From: Candidatus Kapaibacterium sp. | GTDB lineage: Bacteria > Bacteroidota > Ignavibacteria > Kapaibacteriales > UBA2268 | NCBI GenBank assembly: GCA_938031175.1 | Contig: CALHGZ010000007.1 | Coordinates: 128,999 to 192,998 of the forward strand | DNA length: 64,000 nucleotides | Direction of reading: 5' to 3' | Part shown: one piece after another, positions 17,280 to 25,033 of the stretch | Layout of the letters: each line of letters begins with the position of its first letter | Numbering within the stretch: position 1 is the stretch's first letter | Translations under genes and position numbers: made by a program | The notes under the pieces: generated by a model | What the model was told of the DNA's origin: nothing | What the model saw: the letters and a program-made list of their open reading frames with translations, nothing else | The model's database searches: none

Positions 17280-17393
17280 ATATTATGTAAAATATTCATC
17301 CCCCCTGAATATCTAATATACAAAAAATATAAATGAAAATTTAAAATTTATTTTTAAGTTTAGCAATATATTGTTAATTTTGTAATCATAAAA

Positions 17394-17468
17394 GGGCGGA
17401 TAGCTCAGTTGGTCGAGAGCGCCTGCCTTACAAGCAGGAGGTCGTGAGTTCAAATCTCTCTCCGCCCA
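17394..17468 (+). tRNA. tRNA-Val (anticodon TAC)
   Basis: A 75-base cloverleaf: acceptor GGGCGGA pairs with TCCGCCC, the D-arm has AGCTCAGTTGG, the anticodon loop is CTTACAA in a CCTGC/GCAGG stem, and the T-arm contains GTTCAAATC. Discriminator base is A and CCA is not encoded. Six bases separate it from the following tRNA-Leu. Confidence 0.95.
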
Positions 17469-17474
17469 CAGAAC

Positions 17475-17559
17475 GCAGAAGTGGCGGAACTGGTAGACGC
17501 GCTGGACTCAAAATCCAGTGGCCCTTAAAGCCGTGAGGGTTCGAGTCCCTCCTTCTGTA
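17475..17559 (+). tRNA. tRNA-Leu (anticodon CAA)
   Basis: An 85-base class II tRNA: acceptor GCAGAAG pairs with CTTCTGT, the anticodon loop is CTCAAAA in a CTGGA/TCCAG stem, a long variable arm (about GGCCCTTAAAGCC GTGA) follows, and the T-loop is GGTTCGAGTCC. CCA is not encoded. The tRNA pair borders an accessory and decayed region, a common integration setting. Confidence 0.95.
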
Positions 17560-17710
17560 CATATAATTGATCTCTTAAATGAAACTTAGCCCCAATTTCT
17601 GCTTATTGTTGAATTTTTATTAAACAATTCTAATTTAATTATTAAGAAAGTAGTCTATGAATGTTATAATTATAAATTTTTAATGAATTTTATAATATTC
17701 TAAAATAATA

Positions 17711-17742
17711 TTTGATTATATTCAAAAATATTATTATGTTTG
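17711..17742 (+). promoter_or_regulatory. Bacteroidota-type promoter for the glycine-zipper gene
   Basis: TTTG at 17711-17714 is followed after 20 bases by TATGTTTG at 17735-17742, an exact fit to the TTTG-N20-TAnnTTTG pattern. The start of transcription would be near 17749, leaving an unusually long leader of about 130 bases before the ATG at 17880. Confidence 0.55.
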
Positions 17743-17879
17743 TCTAAATTTAATTAATCAATTATAAAAGATTCATTAAATTTATTTAATAATTAATTAT
17801 CGTATAATTGGAGTCCAGAAACCAAGTTAAAAACGGGGCAAATCCGAAAAGCCATAAGAGTAGGAAAAAGGAGTTTAAA

Positions 17880-18971
17880 ATGTCTCAATACTCAACATTC
17901 CGTTTATCTGCTACTGAAATACGTGACCCGGAGCTAAAGCGCCTACTGGAACAGGTAACTGATATGTTTAAAGTGGAAGCATATCAAGCTATAAGTGCCA
18001 GAGCTCAAAACAAGCCTTTTAAATTTTCAAAATTGAAAGTTGGTGTAAAAAAAGCATTAGACTATGATTCAGTCGGAGAAGTGATTGATTCGTGGATAGC
18101 AAAAAAAGATGCAGCAACAATACAATCACTTGTAAGTAATAATGGAACAAGAGCTTTCCTTGCAAGAAATCCTAGTACGATTATGCTCAACGTTGATATA
18201 CGTAGCAATAATTACATTTTAAATCAGATTGATTTAAAGCGAAATTTTTCATACATTAATGATAAACTAATTTTTGAAAGATTTGCGAACCTTTTCGGAG
18301 TTGAAACAAAAGCTCCATCAACTTCATCTACAACGACCATTGCTTCTCCTGCAATAGTTCTGAGATTAAATTTAAAAAGAGTTAAATGTATCGATGAGAC
18401 AGACCCTGAGTGGGGAGGAAAGGACAGTATTGCACTGGGAGGTGTTACAGTTGACGATAAAGAAAATTTATCAAAAATTAAAGAATTTCACGTCGGTGAT
18501 TTTAACGATGGTGACCAAAAAAGTTACAGTCCTGCTAAAGTTCTAAAGGAATTTAAGTTGGACAACATTAATCCATCTACTTTTTTTGGTTTTATCAGCT
18601 TAGCAGAAAAAGATTCAGGAGGCTTTTCAAGCTTTCTAAATGACTTATATAATGCAATAAAAGCTGAACTTACTCTTATTTTTGCAGCTGTTGGTGCTGC
18701 TGCTGGGGCTGCAATTGGTTCAGCTATCGGTGGTGCTATTGGTACAGCGATTGCCGGACCGCTGGGAACCATTATTGGTGTTGTTGCTGGGTTAGTTCTT
18801 GGTGCATTGATTGGTTGGCTTGTCAGTATTCTGAAAGATGACATATTTGAACCCCAAATCACAGGCATACACTTGAATGCAAATGCTGCCTTCACAGGAC
18901 CACTACAAAGATTGAGATATAGAGACTTTGGGGGCTATTATTTAGTAGAAGTTTTCTGGTCCGCAAGCTAA
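17880..18971 (+). CDS. Glycine-zipper protein, unknown function (accessory)
   Basis: A protein of 363 residues when started at ATG 17880, which has an AAGGAG ribosome site (an in-frame TTG at 17808 has none). There is no signal peptide. Residues 1-160 are soluble and helical. Residues about 165-250 are beta-rich with acidic, possibly ion-binding stretches (DETDPEWGGKDSIALGGVTVD; GDFNDGDQKSY). Residues about 262-317 are a long glycine zipper (AAGAAIGSAIGGAIGTAIAG and following) able to insert in a membrane, then a short C-terminal beta part. A soluble protein with an internal zipper fits a pore-forming or membrane-inserting effector, but I recognise no named family. It has its own promoter and terminator. 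Confidence 0.6.
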   Translation: MSQYSTFRLSATEIRDPELKRLLEQVTDMFKVEAYQAISARAQNKPFKFSKLKVGVKKALDYDSVGEVIDSWIAKKDAATIQSLVSNNGTRAFLARNPSTIMLNVDIRSNNYILNQIDLKRNFSYINDKLIFERFANLFGVETKAPSTSSTTTIASPAIVLRLNLKRVKCIDETDPEWGGKDSIALGGVTVDDKENLSKIKEFHVGDFNDGDQKSYSPAKVLKEFKLDNINPSTFFGFISLAEKDSGGFSSFLNDLYNAIKAELTLIFAAVGAAAGAAIGSAIGGAIGTAIAGPLGTIIGVVAGLVLGALIGWLVSILKDDIFEPQITGIHLNANAAFTGPLQRLRYRDFGGYYLVEVFWSAS

Positions 18972-19002
18972 AATTGCTCTATTTTATAAGTGTTTACATA
19001 TT

Positions 19003-19038
19003 TTAACTGCTGGAAGTTAATTCCAGCAGTTAATTTTT
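19003..19038 (+). terminator. Rho-independent terminator after the glycine-zipper gene
   Basis: A perfect 13-base-pair stem TTAACTGCTGGAA / TTCCAGCAGTTAA with a 5-base loop, followed by five Ts. It lies 32 bases after the stop codon at 18971, making this gene a single-gene transcription unit. Confidence 0.85.
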
Positions 19039-19379
19039 AAATATACGTAAAAAGATATAGCAATATATTTTTTTTCATCAATTAATTTTGATTTTTATGT
19101 ATTTTTTCGATTACCCTGATTATATTTGAAATTGTGTGTCAAAGCTATTTAGATTTTATATTTCTAATGTTTAAATCAATAATTTTTTATATTATAATAA
19201 CTTATTATTTTGCAATACCATTTAATATTTTGATGAATTTCACTGGATATACGAATTTTTTAAATTGTTATTCAATTCAAATGCTCTTTAATTCAATCTT
19301 TTATTTTTCTTTAATCCCGGGATTTAATTCAGATTTTTTGGCCATAAAAAAATTATCATTCGAGCAAACAAAACTGTAA

Positions 19380-19790
19380 TCTTTTATTTTTTATCAATGG
19401 AATTCTGTATTTCATAATTAAATCTATAAATTTACTGGAAATCTTTGGTGGAATATTAATTAACTCTGTAGTCCGGTTCAAAATTAATATTCTTACAATT
19501 ATTTACATCATGGTAATATACTTTATGATAAAAATCGAGATTCAATTGACTGAGAAATAATTACTCTGTCGCCATCAAACTTAATTAATCTCCTATAGCC
19601 GCTCGTTCTTTGATATAAATTCATAGTTTAGTCGTACCTATGTTTATTTTTAATTGGGCATAACGGTGCAAATGCTTATTTGATCGATTCTTAATTTTTT
19701 AAAAATCTGAATTTCAGCAGAAAAATGAATAATTTCCAGAGCTTCATCTGCTTCTTGCTTTGAGATAGCAAAAAAAGTTTTATGAAATTT
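19380..19790 (-). pseudogene. Decayed coding sequence on the minus strand
   Basis: On the minus strand, short protein-like stretches are separated by stops and frameshifts. One ends at 19650 and reads FFAISKQEADEALEIIHFSA and onward to TVMPN. A 33-codon frame at 19624-19523 begins MNLYQRTSGYRRLIKFDGDR. Fragments after it (INFEPDYRVN, IYRFNYEIQNSIDKK) are broken by stops. The composition is protein-like, but no family is recognised. These may be remnants of one or two genes. Confidence 0.35.
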
Positions 19791-19897
19791 GTTAACTTTT
19801 GCCAGAAATTTTATCTATATATATAAAGGGCGGTGCAAATAAAAAAAGTTTTTTGTCTCTTTGATAAATAAAGTTGTGTTCAAAAAAAATACTGAAT

Positions 19898-19996
19898 TAA
19901 TCCCGTCTCAGAAGTGAATTTGTTTTGCATTATATTTTCTCTCCTACTGAAGGTATGTCAAATCAAATTCTCGAAGGTACTTGGGGGACGGGATTA
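19898..19996. repeat. Nested inverted repeat, possible structured RNA
   Basis: TAATCCCGTC (19898-19907) is the perfect reverse complement of GACGGGATTA (19987-19996). Inside it GAATTTG (19916-19922) pairs with CAAATTC (19964-19970). The nested stems would close a 99-base structure with an internal loop and a 41-base apical region. No T-tract follows directly. The GC-rich outer stem is notable in such AT-rich DNA. No known RNA family is recognised. Confidence 0.4.
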
Positions 19997-20054
19997 TTAT
20001 ATTATTAATTTAACTTATCAGAAAGGTAATTGCTATACAAAAATAATTTTATTG

Positions 20055-20965
20055 TGATATCATTGGAAATAATTATTCGTATATTAATTAACATTGATAA
20101 TTCAAAATATTATAATTTAATTAAGATAGGTGGATTTACAGATACAATACGAGTAAATGATGGCTTATTTTTAATGTGGCAAGAATAACGACCTAATTTG
20201 CTTGACACATTATGAAGATTGTCGAGGTAAAGTGCCAGTTAAACCATTGTGTGTTTTCTTAAATAGCTCACAAAATTCGGACTTGTGTATAGGCTATATG
20301 AATGCAATATTCATCGCAGAACCAGAAGGTGATGAATTCAACGGATCATCTATTACATTGATAATACTAGCAAATAAAAACTAATGTCACAACAATTTTT
20401 CTTTTTTCACGCATTGTCAATATATCATTTATTGATAATAATACAGCTAAAATTGATTCTATATTAAGTTATAATTATCCAATTTATAAAAATTTACTGT
20501 TTAATGACTTAGGAATAATTTTTGAAAGTGAAGTACAAAATGTAAATGAATCAGATGATGTTACCTAACCCCAATACTCTATCAGCTAAGCCATTCGTAT
20601 GATTCATTAAACATAATTTTGACAGAATAGAAAATTGAGAAAATAACAAAATCAAAATTCGATACTCAATACGGAGGAATTTTTGCTAACTCAAATAAAT
20701 GTAAATTCTATTACTTGAATTACTATAATTTATGTTTTTTTTTCGATTTTAATAAACCCGATGATATCAGCGTTTTGACAATAGAACCGAAAGGGACACC
20801 TAAATATCAACTTTTTAAACAAATTACAGAAGTAATTAATGGATTATCAGATTTTTAACTGGGGTTTTTTGGAAGTCTTAACAAAATTCGATTTAATTTA
20901 TGACGGAAAACAGAATAAATGGTTACAAATAAAACAAAATTTCAGATTTGGTGTTGGTGCCGTAA
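20055..20965 (+). pseudogene. Decayed coding sequence, several fragments
   Basis: At least four protein-like fragments follow one another in different frames on the plus strand. About 20055-20188 contains KIGGFTDTIRVNDGLFLMWQ. 20202-20384 contains GYMNAIFIAEPEGDEFNGSS. About 20632-20860 contains DFNKPDDISVLTIEPKGTPK and ends at VINGLSDF. About 20862-20970 continues in another frame as NWGFLEVLTKFDLIYDGKQN. The last two join smoothly if one base is changed at a run of Ts near 20855. The original gene or genes are not recognised. Intact genes elsewhere in the window argue against general sequencing error. Confidence 0.5.
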
Positions 20966-20981
20966 TTTAAGCTGTGCATTA

Positions 20982-21495
20982 ATGGATGATTTCATAAAAT
21001 ATTATAATAAAGTTTATAAGATTATTTAATAAGTTCAAGAAAAATTTTATTAATAGCAATGAAGAAGATATAAAAGATTCGATAAGCAAAGCTGTTTGCA
21101 GATATTTTGAAATGAATTTAAGATTAATAAAAAATCAATAAGCTCAATAATCGGATGGAATTTCCGGTGCGCAAGGAATATTCTGTTAAATCAACTCAAG
21201 AGAAGCAAAAGCACTATAAATTATAAAAGAACCGAATTTGAAACGAATTCGTTCTGCAATTACACCGATTTTCAACATGTAGAATCCGACGAAAGTATTG
21301 ATTTAAATAAAACCATGCCCATAGTAATAAGAAATTTTACAACTCAGCAAAATGCTTATGTCCAAATGCATTTTATTGAAAAATTAGACGATGAATCGAT
21401 TCGAATACGATTGGGGGCAAAGTAAAAAGTCTTTTGTAGTATTAAAAAGTCGTTGTAGAACAAAAATTAAAGATGCTGTAAATAAAAGTTTTTGA
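20982..21495 (+). pseudogene. ECF sigma factor pseudogene (RpoE-like)
   Basis: Three frames together rebuild a small sigma-70 family protein. ATG 20982 starts MDDFIKYYNKVYKII (region 2.1). After a frameshift comes NSNEEDIKDSISKAVCRYFE (region 2.2). After another come SSIIGWNFRCARNILLNQLK (region 2.4, compare W.F.IARN..L..LR), then TMPIVIRNFTTQQNAYVQMH and FIEKLDDESIRIRLGAK (region 4.1, compare LP..qr.v..LrfieglsdeEIA..LG). A last shift gives the KSFVVLKSRCRTKIKDAV helix (region 4.2). Each sigma region is present and in order, but no frame spans two, so the gene is dead. The original probably controlled transcription of neighbouring accessory genes. Confidence 0.6.
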
Positions 21496-21633
21496 ATTAA
21501 ATAAGATTGACAGAAGTAGGAAAGAACTGTTAATATCAATTATTTGGCTTTTTTTGGCGGACATAATTTATGATAAAACAGCGAGCATTCTTGCCTGATT
21601 ATTCATTAAATTATTTTATTGTAATACATATAT

Positions 21634-22170
21634 TCAGAATGGAGTATAAACAGGACCGGTTTTTGTTAGCTTGCTTTCAATCAATTGAATTTGAAAATTT
21701 TCCATTTTACCGAAAAATTTATTCTCAAAATTCTGTAAGATCGATGAAATCTGAGGATGGCTTGATTTTACTCGAATTAATGTACAATGAGGTTTAAATC
21801 CTTTACCGTCTGGAGTAAAACCATACTCCCCCAAAATTTTTTCAATTTCCTCGTATTTTCTATATATTAACCTATCTTCATTATGTACTTTGATGAAAAT
21901 AACACGGGGTCGCTTAATACTTGGGAATGAGGATATTCCCTTGAATTCAAGAAGACTCGAATATTCATTAAGTACGCCATTTAAAGAATCCTTGATTTGT
22001 AAGGCAAGTTCTGTATCTATTTCTCCGATGAACCAGTAAGTAAAATGCAAGTTTTCGGGTTCAACCCATTTACCTTGAAGATATTTTTCAGCAAAGTCTT
22101 TGAATAAGTAATAATTCTGGGAAATACTTTCGAAATATATTTTTGTTCCGATGAATAATCGTCGTTTCAT
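21634..22170 (-). CDS. thpR: RNA 2',3'-cyclic phosphodiesterase (2H family)
   Basis: A 178-residue 2H phosphoesterase. It has two HxT motifs, His42-Phe-Thr44 (ENLHFTYWFIGE) and His128-Cys-Thr130 (FKPHCTLIR), which form the active site, and the N-terminal RRLFIGTKI strand. Enzymes of this group open 2',3'-cyclic phosphates on RNA and were first described as LigT RNA ligases. Length is typical. Its ATG overlaps the stop of the DUF2142 gene by one base. Confidence 0.85.
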   Translation of the reverse strand: MKRRLFIGTKIYFESISQNYYLFKDFAEKYLQGKWVEPENLHFTYWFIGEIDTELALQIKDSLNGVLNEYSSLLEFKGISSFPSIKRPRVIFIKVHNEDRLIYRKYEEIEKILGEYGFTPDGKGFKPHCTLIRVKSSHPQISSILQNFENKFFGKMENFQIQLIESKLTKTGPVYTPF

Positions 22171-23573
22171 TACTGAATCAAGTTATTATTAATGAAAATA
22201 GCAGTGTATCCGAGTAATGATATCAAATATAATCCGCAGATCAATGGTAGGAATTTTTGTATTTTAATATGAGAATTGATATTATTAGATAAAAGCAACA
22301 TTAAGAAAGGGATGAGTGGTATAAAATATCTGCCTTGCAATCCAAAAATCTGGTTATTGCCAACAGGTGATTCGAGGTAGAAACCAACAATAATTGCCAT
22401 TGCTGAGATAAAGGCTATTGCACATATAATGATCTTTTGCTTGTTTGAAATAAATATTTTTGAAGAATCGAAAAAAGATACAGATAATAATGTCAGCCCG
22501 TGAATTATATATAACCATACGGGCAGCTTTGTATAAGAGTAACCAAATTTTCCAATTGCACCAGCTGCCCAATCTTCTTTAAAATAAAGGATATTCATTA
22601 TTATGTTACCAATAGATTTAAGTGGTTCTTGTATCTGATATGATAAATTTAATGAACTATCATGTAGAAAATCCTTTTTGATTTTAGGTAATGCTTCGTG
22701 ATTAATGTTCAAACTTGAAATTATAGTTCCCCAAGTAAGGCTCGGCAAGTAAAAAAGAATTATAATGAAGATAAAGTATCCCAAGAAAATTAACAAAGCT
22801 TTTCGTTTACTGCCAAATTTATTCATTGGTAATATAAAGAATAGAAATGGAATGAATAAGTATCCATCTTTGGAATAGCGATGGAATATCAGAATAATAA
22901 TAATTGCTATAAGTTCTTTCCATTGAATAGTATTTTCCCCGAAATTGATTTTGAGTATAATTGCAATAAACAAATAAGTAAAAGCTATTAATGGTGTATC
23001 ATAGGTGATAGAGGCTGCTTGATATAGAGTCATCGGAGTCAATGCCATAATGAGAAAAGCATTTTTCATAATTGGTAATAATTTCAGGGCAATAAAGACT
23101 AATGCAACATAAAAAATTAGACCAGCAAGCCTACCAAACCATAACAAGCAAATTGGACGCGAATCTATTTGTTTGCCTATTAATATCCCTATTGAAAATG
23201 GTAGGTATGAAATTGGGTTTTGATGGAAATGATAATTATGATAGAAGCGAAGATTAATTGGTTCAAGCTCAACTAATTTAGCTTTTTCAATCATTTCTTG
23301 AGTTACTTTTTTGCCCTGAAAGTATGGGATACCTTGGAAACTATGAGTTACATTGAATAAATTAGAAGGTAAGTAGCCACCAACTTCATTTCCCTTCACG
23401 ATTGGAATAATCTGTCCAGATGCAATAAGATAAGAATAATAAAAGTGCCTATCCTCATCATTTGAATGGTAAGGGGGATTGGTGAATACAAGTATAGCAC
23501 CAAATATTAATCCTAAAAATAGGAATATATATTCTGCTTTTGAAAATCTTTCGATAAAGTTATTTTTTTTCAT
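22170..23573 (-). CDS. DUF2142 multi-spanning membrane protein
   Basis: A 467-residue protein with about ten membrane segments. The first loop reads NPPYHSNDEDRHFYYSYLIASGQIIP ... GGYLPSNL, the diagnostic region of DUF2142, a family related to polytopic GT-C-type glycosyltransferases; the acidic D-E-D cluster there is the likely active or metal site. A role in transferring sugars from lipid-linked donors to envelope glycans fits the GT2 gene upstream, whose stop overlaps this start by one base. The true substrate is not known. Confidence 0.7.
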   Translation of the reverse strand: MKKNNFIERFSKAEYIFLFLGLIFGAILVFTNPPYHSNDEDRHFYYSYLIASGQIIPIVKGNEVGGYLPSNLFNVTHSFQGIPYFQGKKVTQEMIEKAKLVELEPINLRFYHNYHFHQNPISYLPFSIGILIGKQIDSRPICLLWFGRLAGLIFYVALVFIALKLLPIMKNAFLIMALTPMTLYQAASITYDTPLIAFTYLFIAIILKINFGENTIQWKELIAIIIILIFHRYSKDGYLFIPFLFFILPMNKFGSKRKALLIFLGYFIFIIILFYLPSLTWGTIISSLNINHEALPKIKKDFLHDSSLNLSYQIQEPLKSIGNIIMNILYFKEDWAAGAIGKFGYSYTKLPVWLYIIHGLTLLSVSFFDSSKIFISNKQKIIICAIAFISAMAIIVGFYLESPVGNNQIFGLQGRYFIPLIPFLMLLLSNNINSHIKIQKFLPLICGLYLISLLGYTAIFINNNLIQ

Positions 23574-24724
23574 CAGTGTTTTAATTTTAAATTCAAAATA
23601 CTAATAAAGAAACTTGCAAAAATTATCTGAAAACCAATCAATAATGCGGTAGTAGAGACGATCACTAAACGCATCGTTGTTGTTATTCCTAACAAATTAA
23701 AAATACCTTTCCCAACTAAAAAGATTGCATAAACCGAACCAAGAATTCCAGCTAAAATAAATATCAAACCGATAAAAACCCCTTTTTCCAATGTGAAGTA
23801 TTTAAGTATTTTGTTTAAACGCGGATTTTCAGGGAGCAATTTCTCGTTCATAGCGAAAAATTTTGAGAATATGGCAAATGAGACCGATTGTAAGCCAATG
23901 AGCATTGCAGTGGATGCATAGAGCATAGTATGAATATCGAGAGATAATCTCATTCCAGGAAGGAGCCACAGAGAAATTACCAAGCCTATTAGTATCATAG
24001 TCAATCCGGGATAAAAAAAGAGCCAGCGTGGACTGTACAGGAGCAAAAACCTTAGGTGCCTCCAGCCATCTCTGAATGGTCTTAAGTGAGGTTTGCGGCT
24101 ACGACCAGCGGGGAACATTTTTGTAGGTACTTCTGTTATTTTGGCTTTTAATAATGTGGCTTTAACAATCATCTCGCTTGCGAACTCCATTCCTACAGTA
24201 CGCAGATCCAATCTATCAAATAAATCACGTGTAAATCCGCGTAAACCGCAGTGGAAATCCTTGATAGGGCTTTTGAATAAAATTCTGCCGATGCCGGAAA
24301 GTATGGGATTACCGATATACCTATTTAGGAAGCTCATTGTCCCTTTTTCGATTTGCATTGCGAATCTATTTCCAACGACAAGCTCGTAACCGGCACGAAG
24401 TTTTTCAATAAATCCTTCTAAGTTTTCGAGGTCGTGGCTATCGTCGGAATCACCCATAATGATATATTTACCTTTTGCTGCTGTTATGCCCCCAATGAGA
24501 GCAGATCCATAACCCCTCTGCTCCACATTTACAACTTTTGCACCGTTGGATTCGGCAATTGATTGTGAGTTGTCAGAGCTTCCATTATCTGCAACTATTA
24601 TCTCACCCGAGATATTATTCCTTTCGAGAAAACGTTTAGCTTTGGTGACGCAGATTCCAATTGTTTCTGCTTCATTTAGACAGGGCATCACAATCGAAAC
24701 TTCTATATTATTTTTATCTTCCAA
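23573..24724 (-). CDS. Family 2 glycosyltransferase, dolichol-phosphate-mannose synthase-like
   Basis: A 383-residue protein with an N-terminal GT-A domain (SIVMPCLNEAETIG; IIVADNGSSDNS; GKYIIMGDSDDSHDLE with the DxD-type metal site; DFHCGLRGFTRDLF) and a C-terminal region of four membrane segments (from about residue 235). It resembles enzymes that load a sugar onto a polyprenyl phosphate carrier. With the downstream DUF2142 protein it would make a donor-and-transfer pair. The DUF2142 start overlaps this stop by one base. Confidence 0.82.
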   Translation of the reverse strand: MEDKNNIEVSIVMPCLNEAETIGICVTKAKRFLERNNISGEIIVADNGSSDNSQSIAESNGAKVVNVEQRGYGSALIGGITAAKGKYIIMGDSDDSHDLENLEGFIEKLRAGYELVVGNRFAMQIEKGTMSFLNRYIGNPILSGIGRILFKSPIKDFHCGLRGFTRDLFDRLDLRTVGMEFASEMIVKATLLKAKITEVPTKMFPAGRSRKPHLRPFRDGWRHLRFLLLYSPRWLFFYPGLTMILIGLVISLWLLPGMRLSLDIHTMLYASTAMLIGLQSVSFAIFSKFFAMNEKLLPENPRLNKILKYFTLEKGVFIGLIFILAGILGSVYAIFLVGKGIFNLLGITTTMRLVIVSTTALLIGFQIIFASFFISILNLKLKH

Positions 24725-24893
24725 ATAATTTAATTTTGAATTAATGAATTTGCAATTTAAAAAATTTTGTAGATATTAAAATTCAGTAATAATTATTTAT
24801 AAATAATAAGGATATAAGATAAAATAAATTAATATAGGTCATTGAAAAGTTTTTAGGATTTTAAAGAATTTTAAGAATTACAATTTTAAGGAG

Positions 24894-24983
<90 letters not shown>

Positions 24984-25033
24984 TTTAACTACAAAAATAA
25001 GATTTTTTTGTAAATAAAAAAAGATTTTTGATT

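Noticed and set aside
17808-17879. Longer start (TTG) for the glycine-zipper gene and a c-di-GMP riboswitch-like look of the leader
   Set aside because: The TTG lacks a ribosome site while ATG 17880 has AAGGAG. The GGCAAAT...GAAA...GCC order superficially resembles a c-di-GMP-I aptamer, but the second conserved GACGCAAAGCC block and the closing stem are missing.
19134-19379. Open frame of 81 codons after the glycine-zipper gene
   Set aside because: It is a low-complexity Phe/Ile/Tyr-rich translation of AT-rich DNA, without a ribosome site or family pattern.
21570-21797. Open frame of 75 codons on the plus strand
   Set aside because: Most of it is antisense to thpR, whose catalytic motifs are clear; the rest is the tail of the decayed region and is not protein-like enough.
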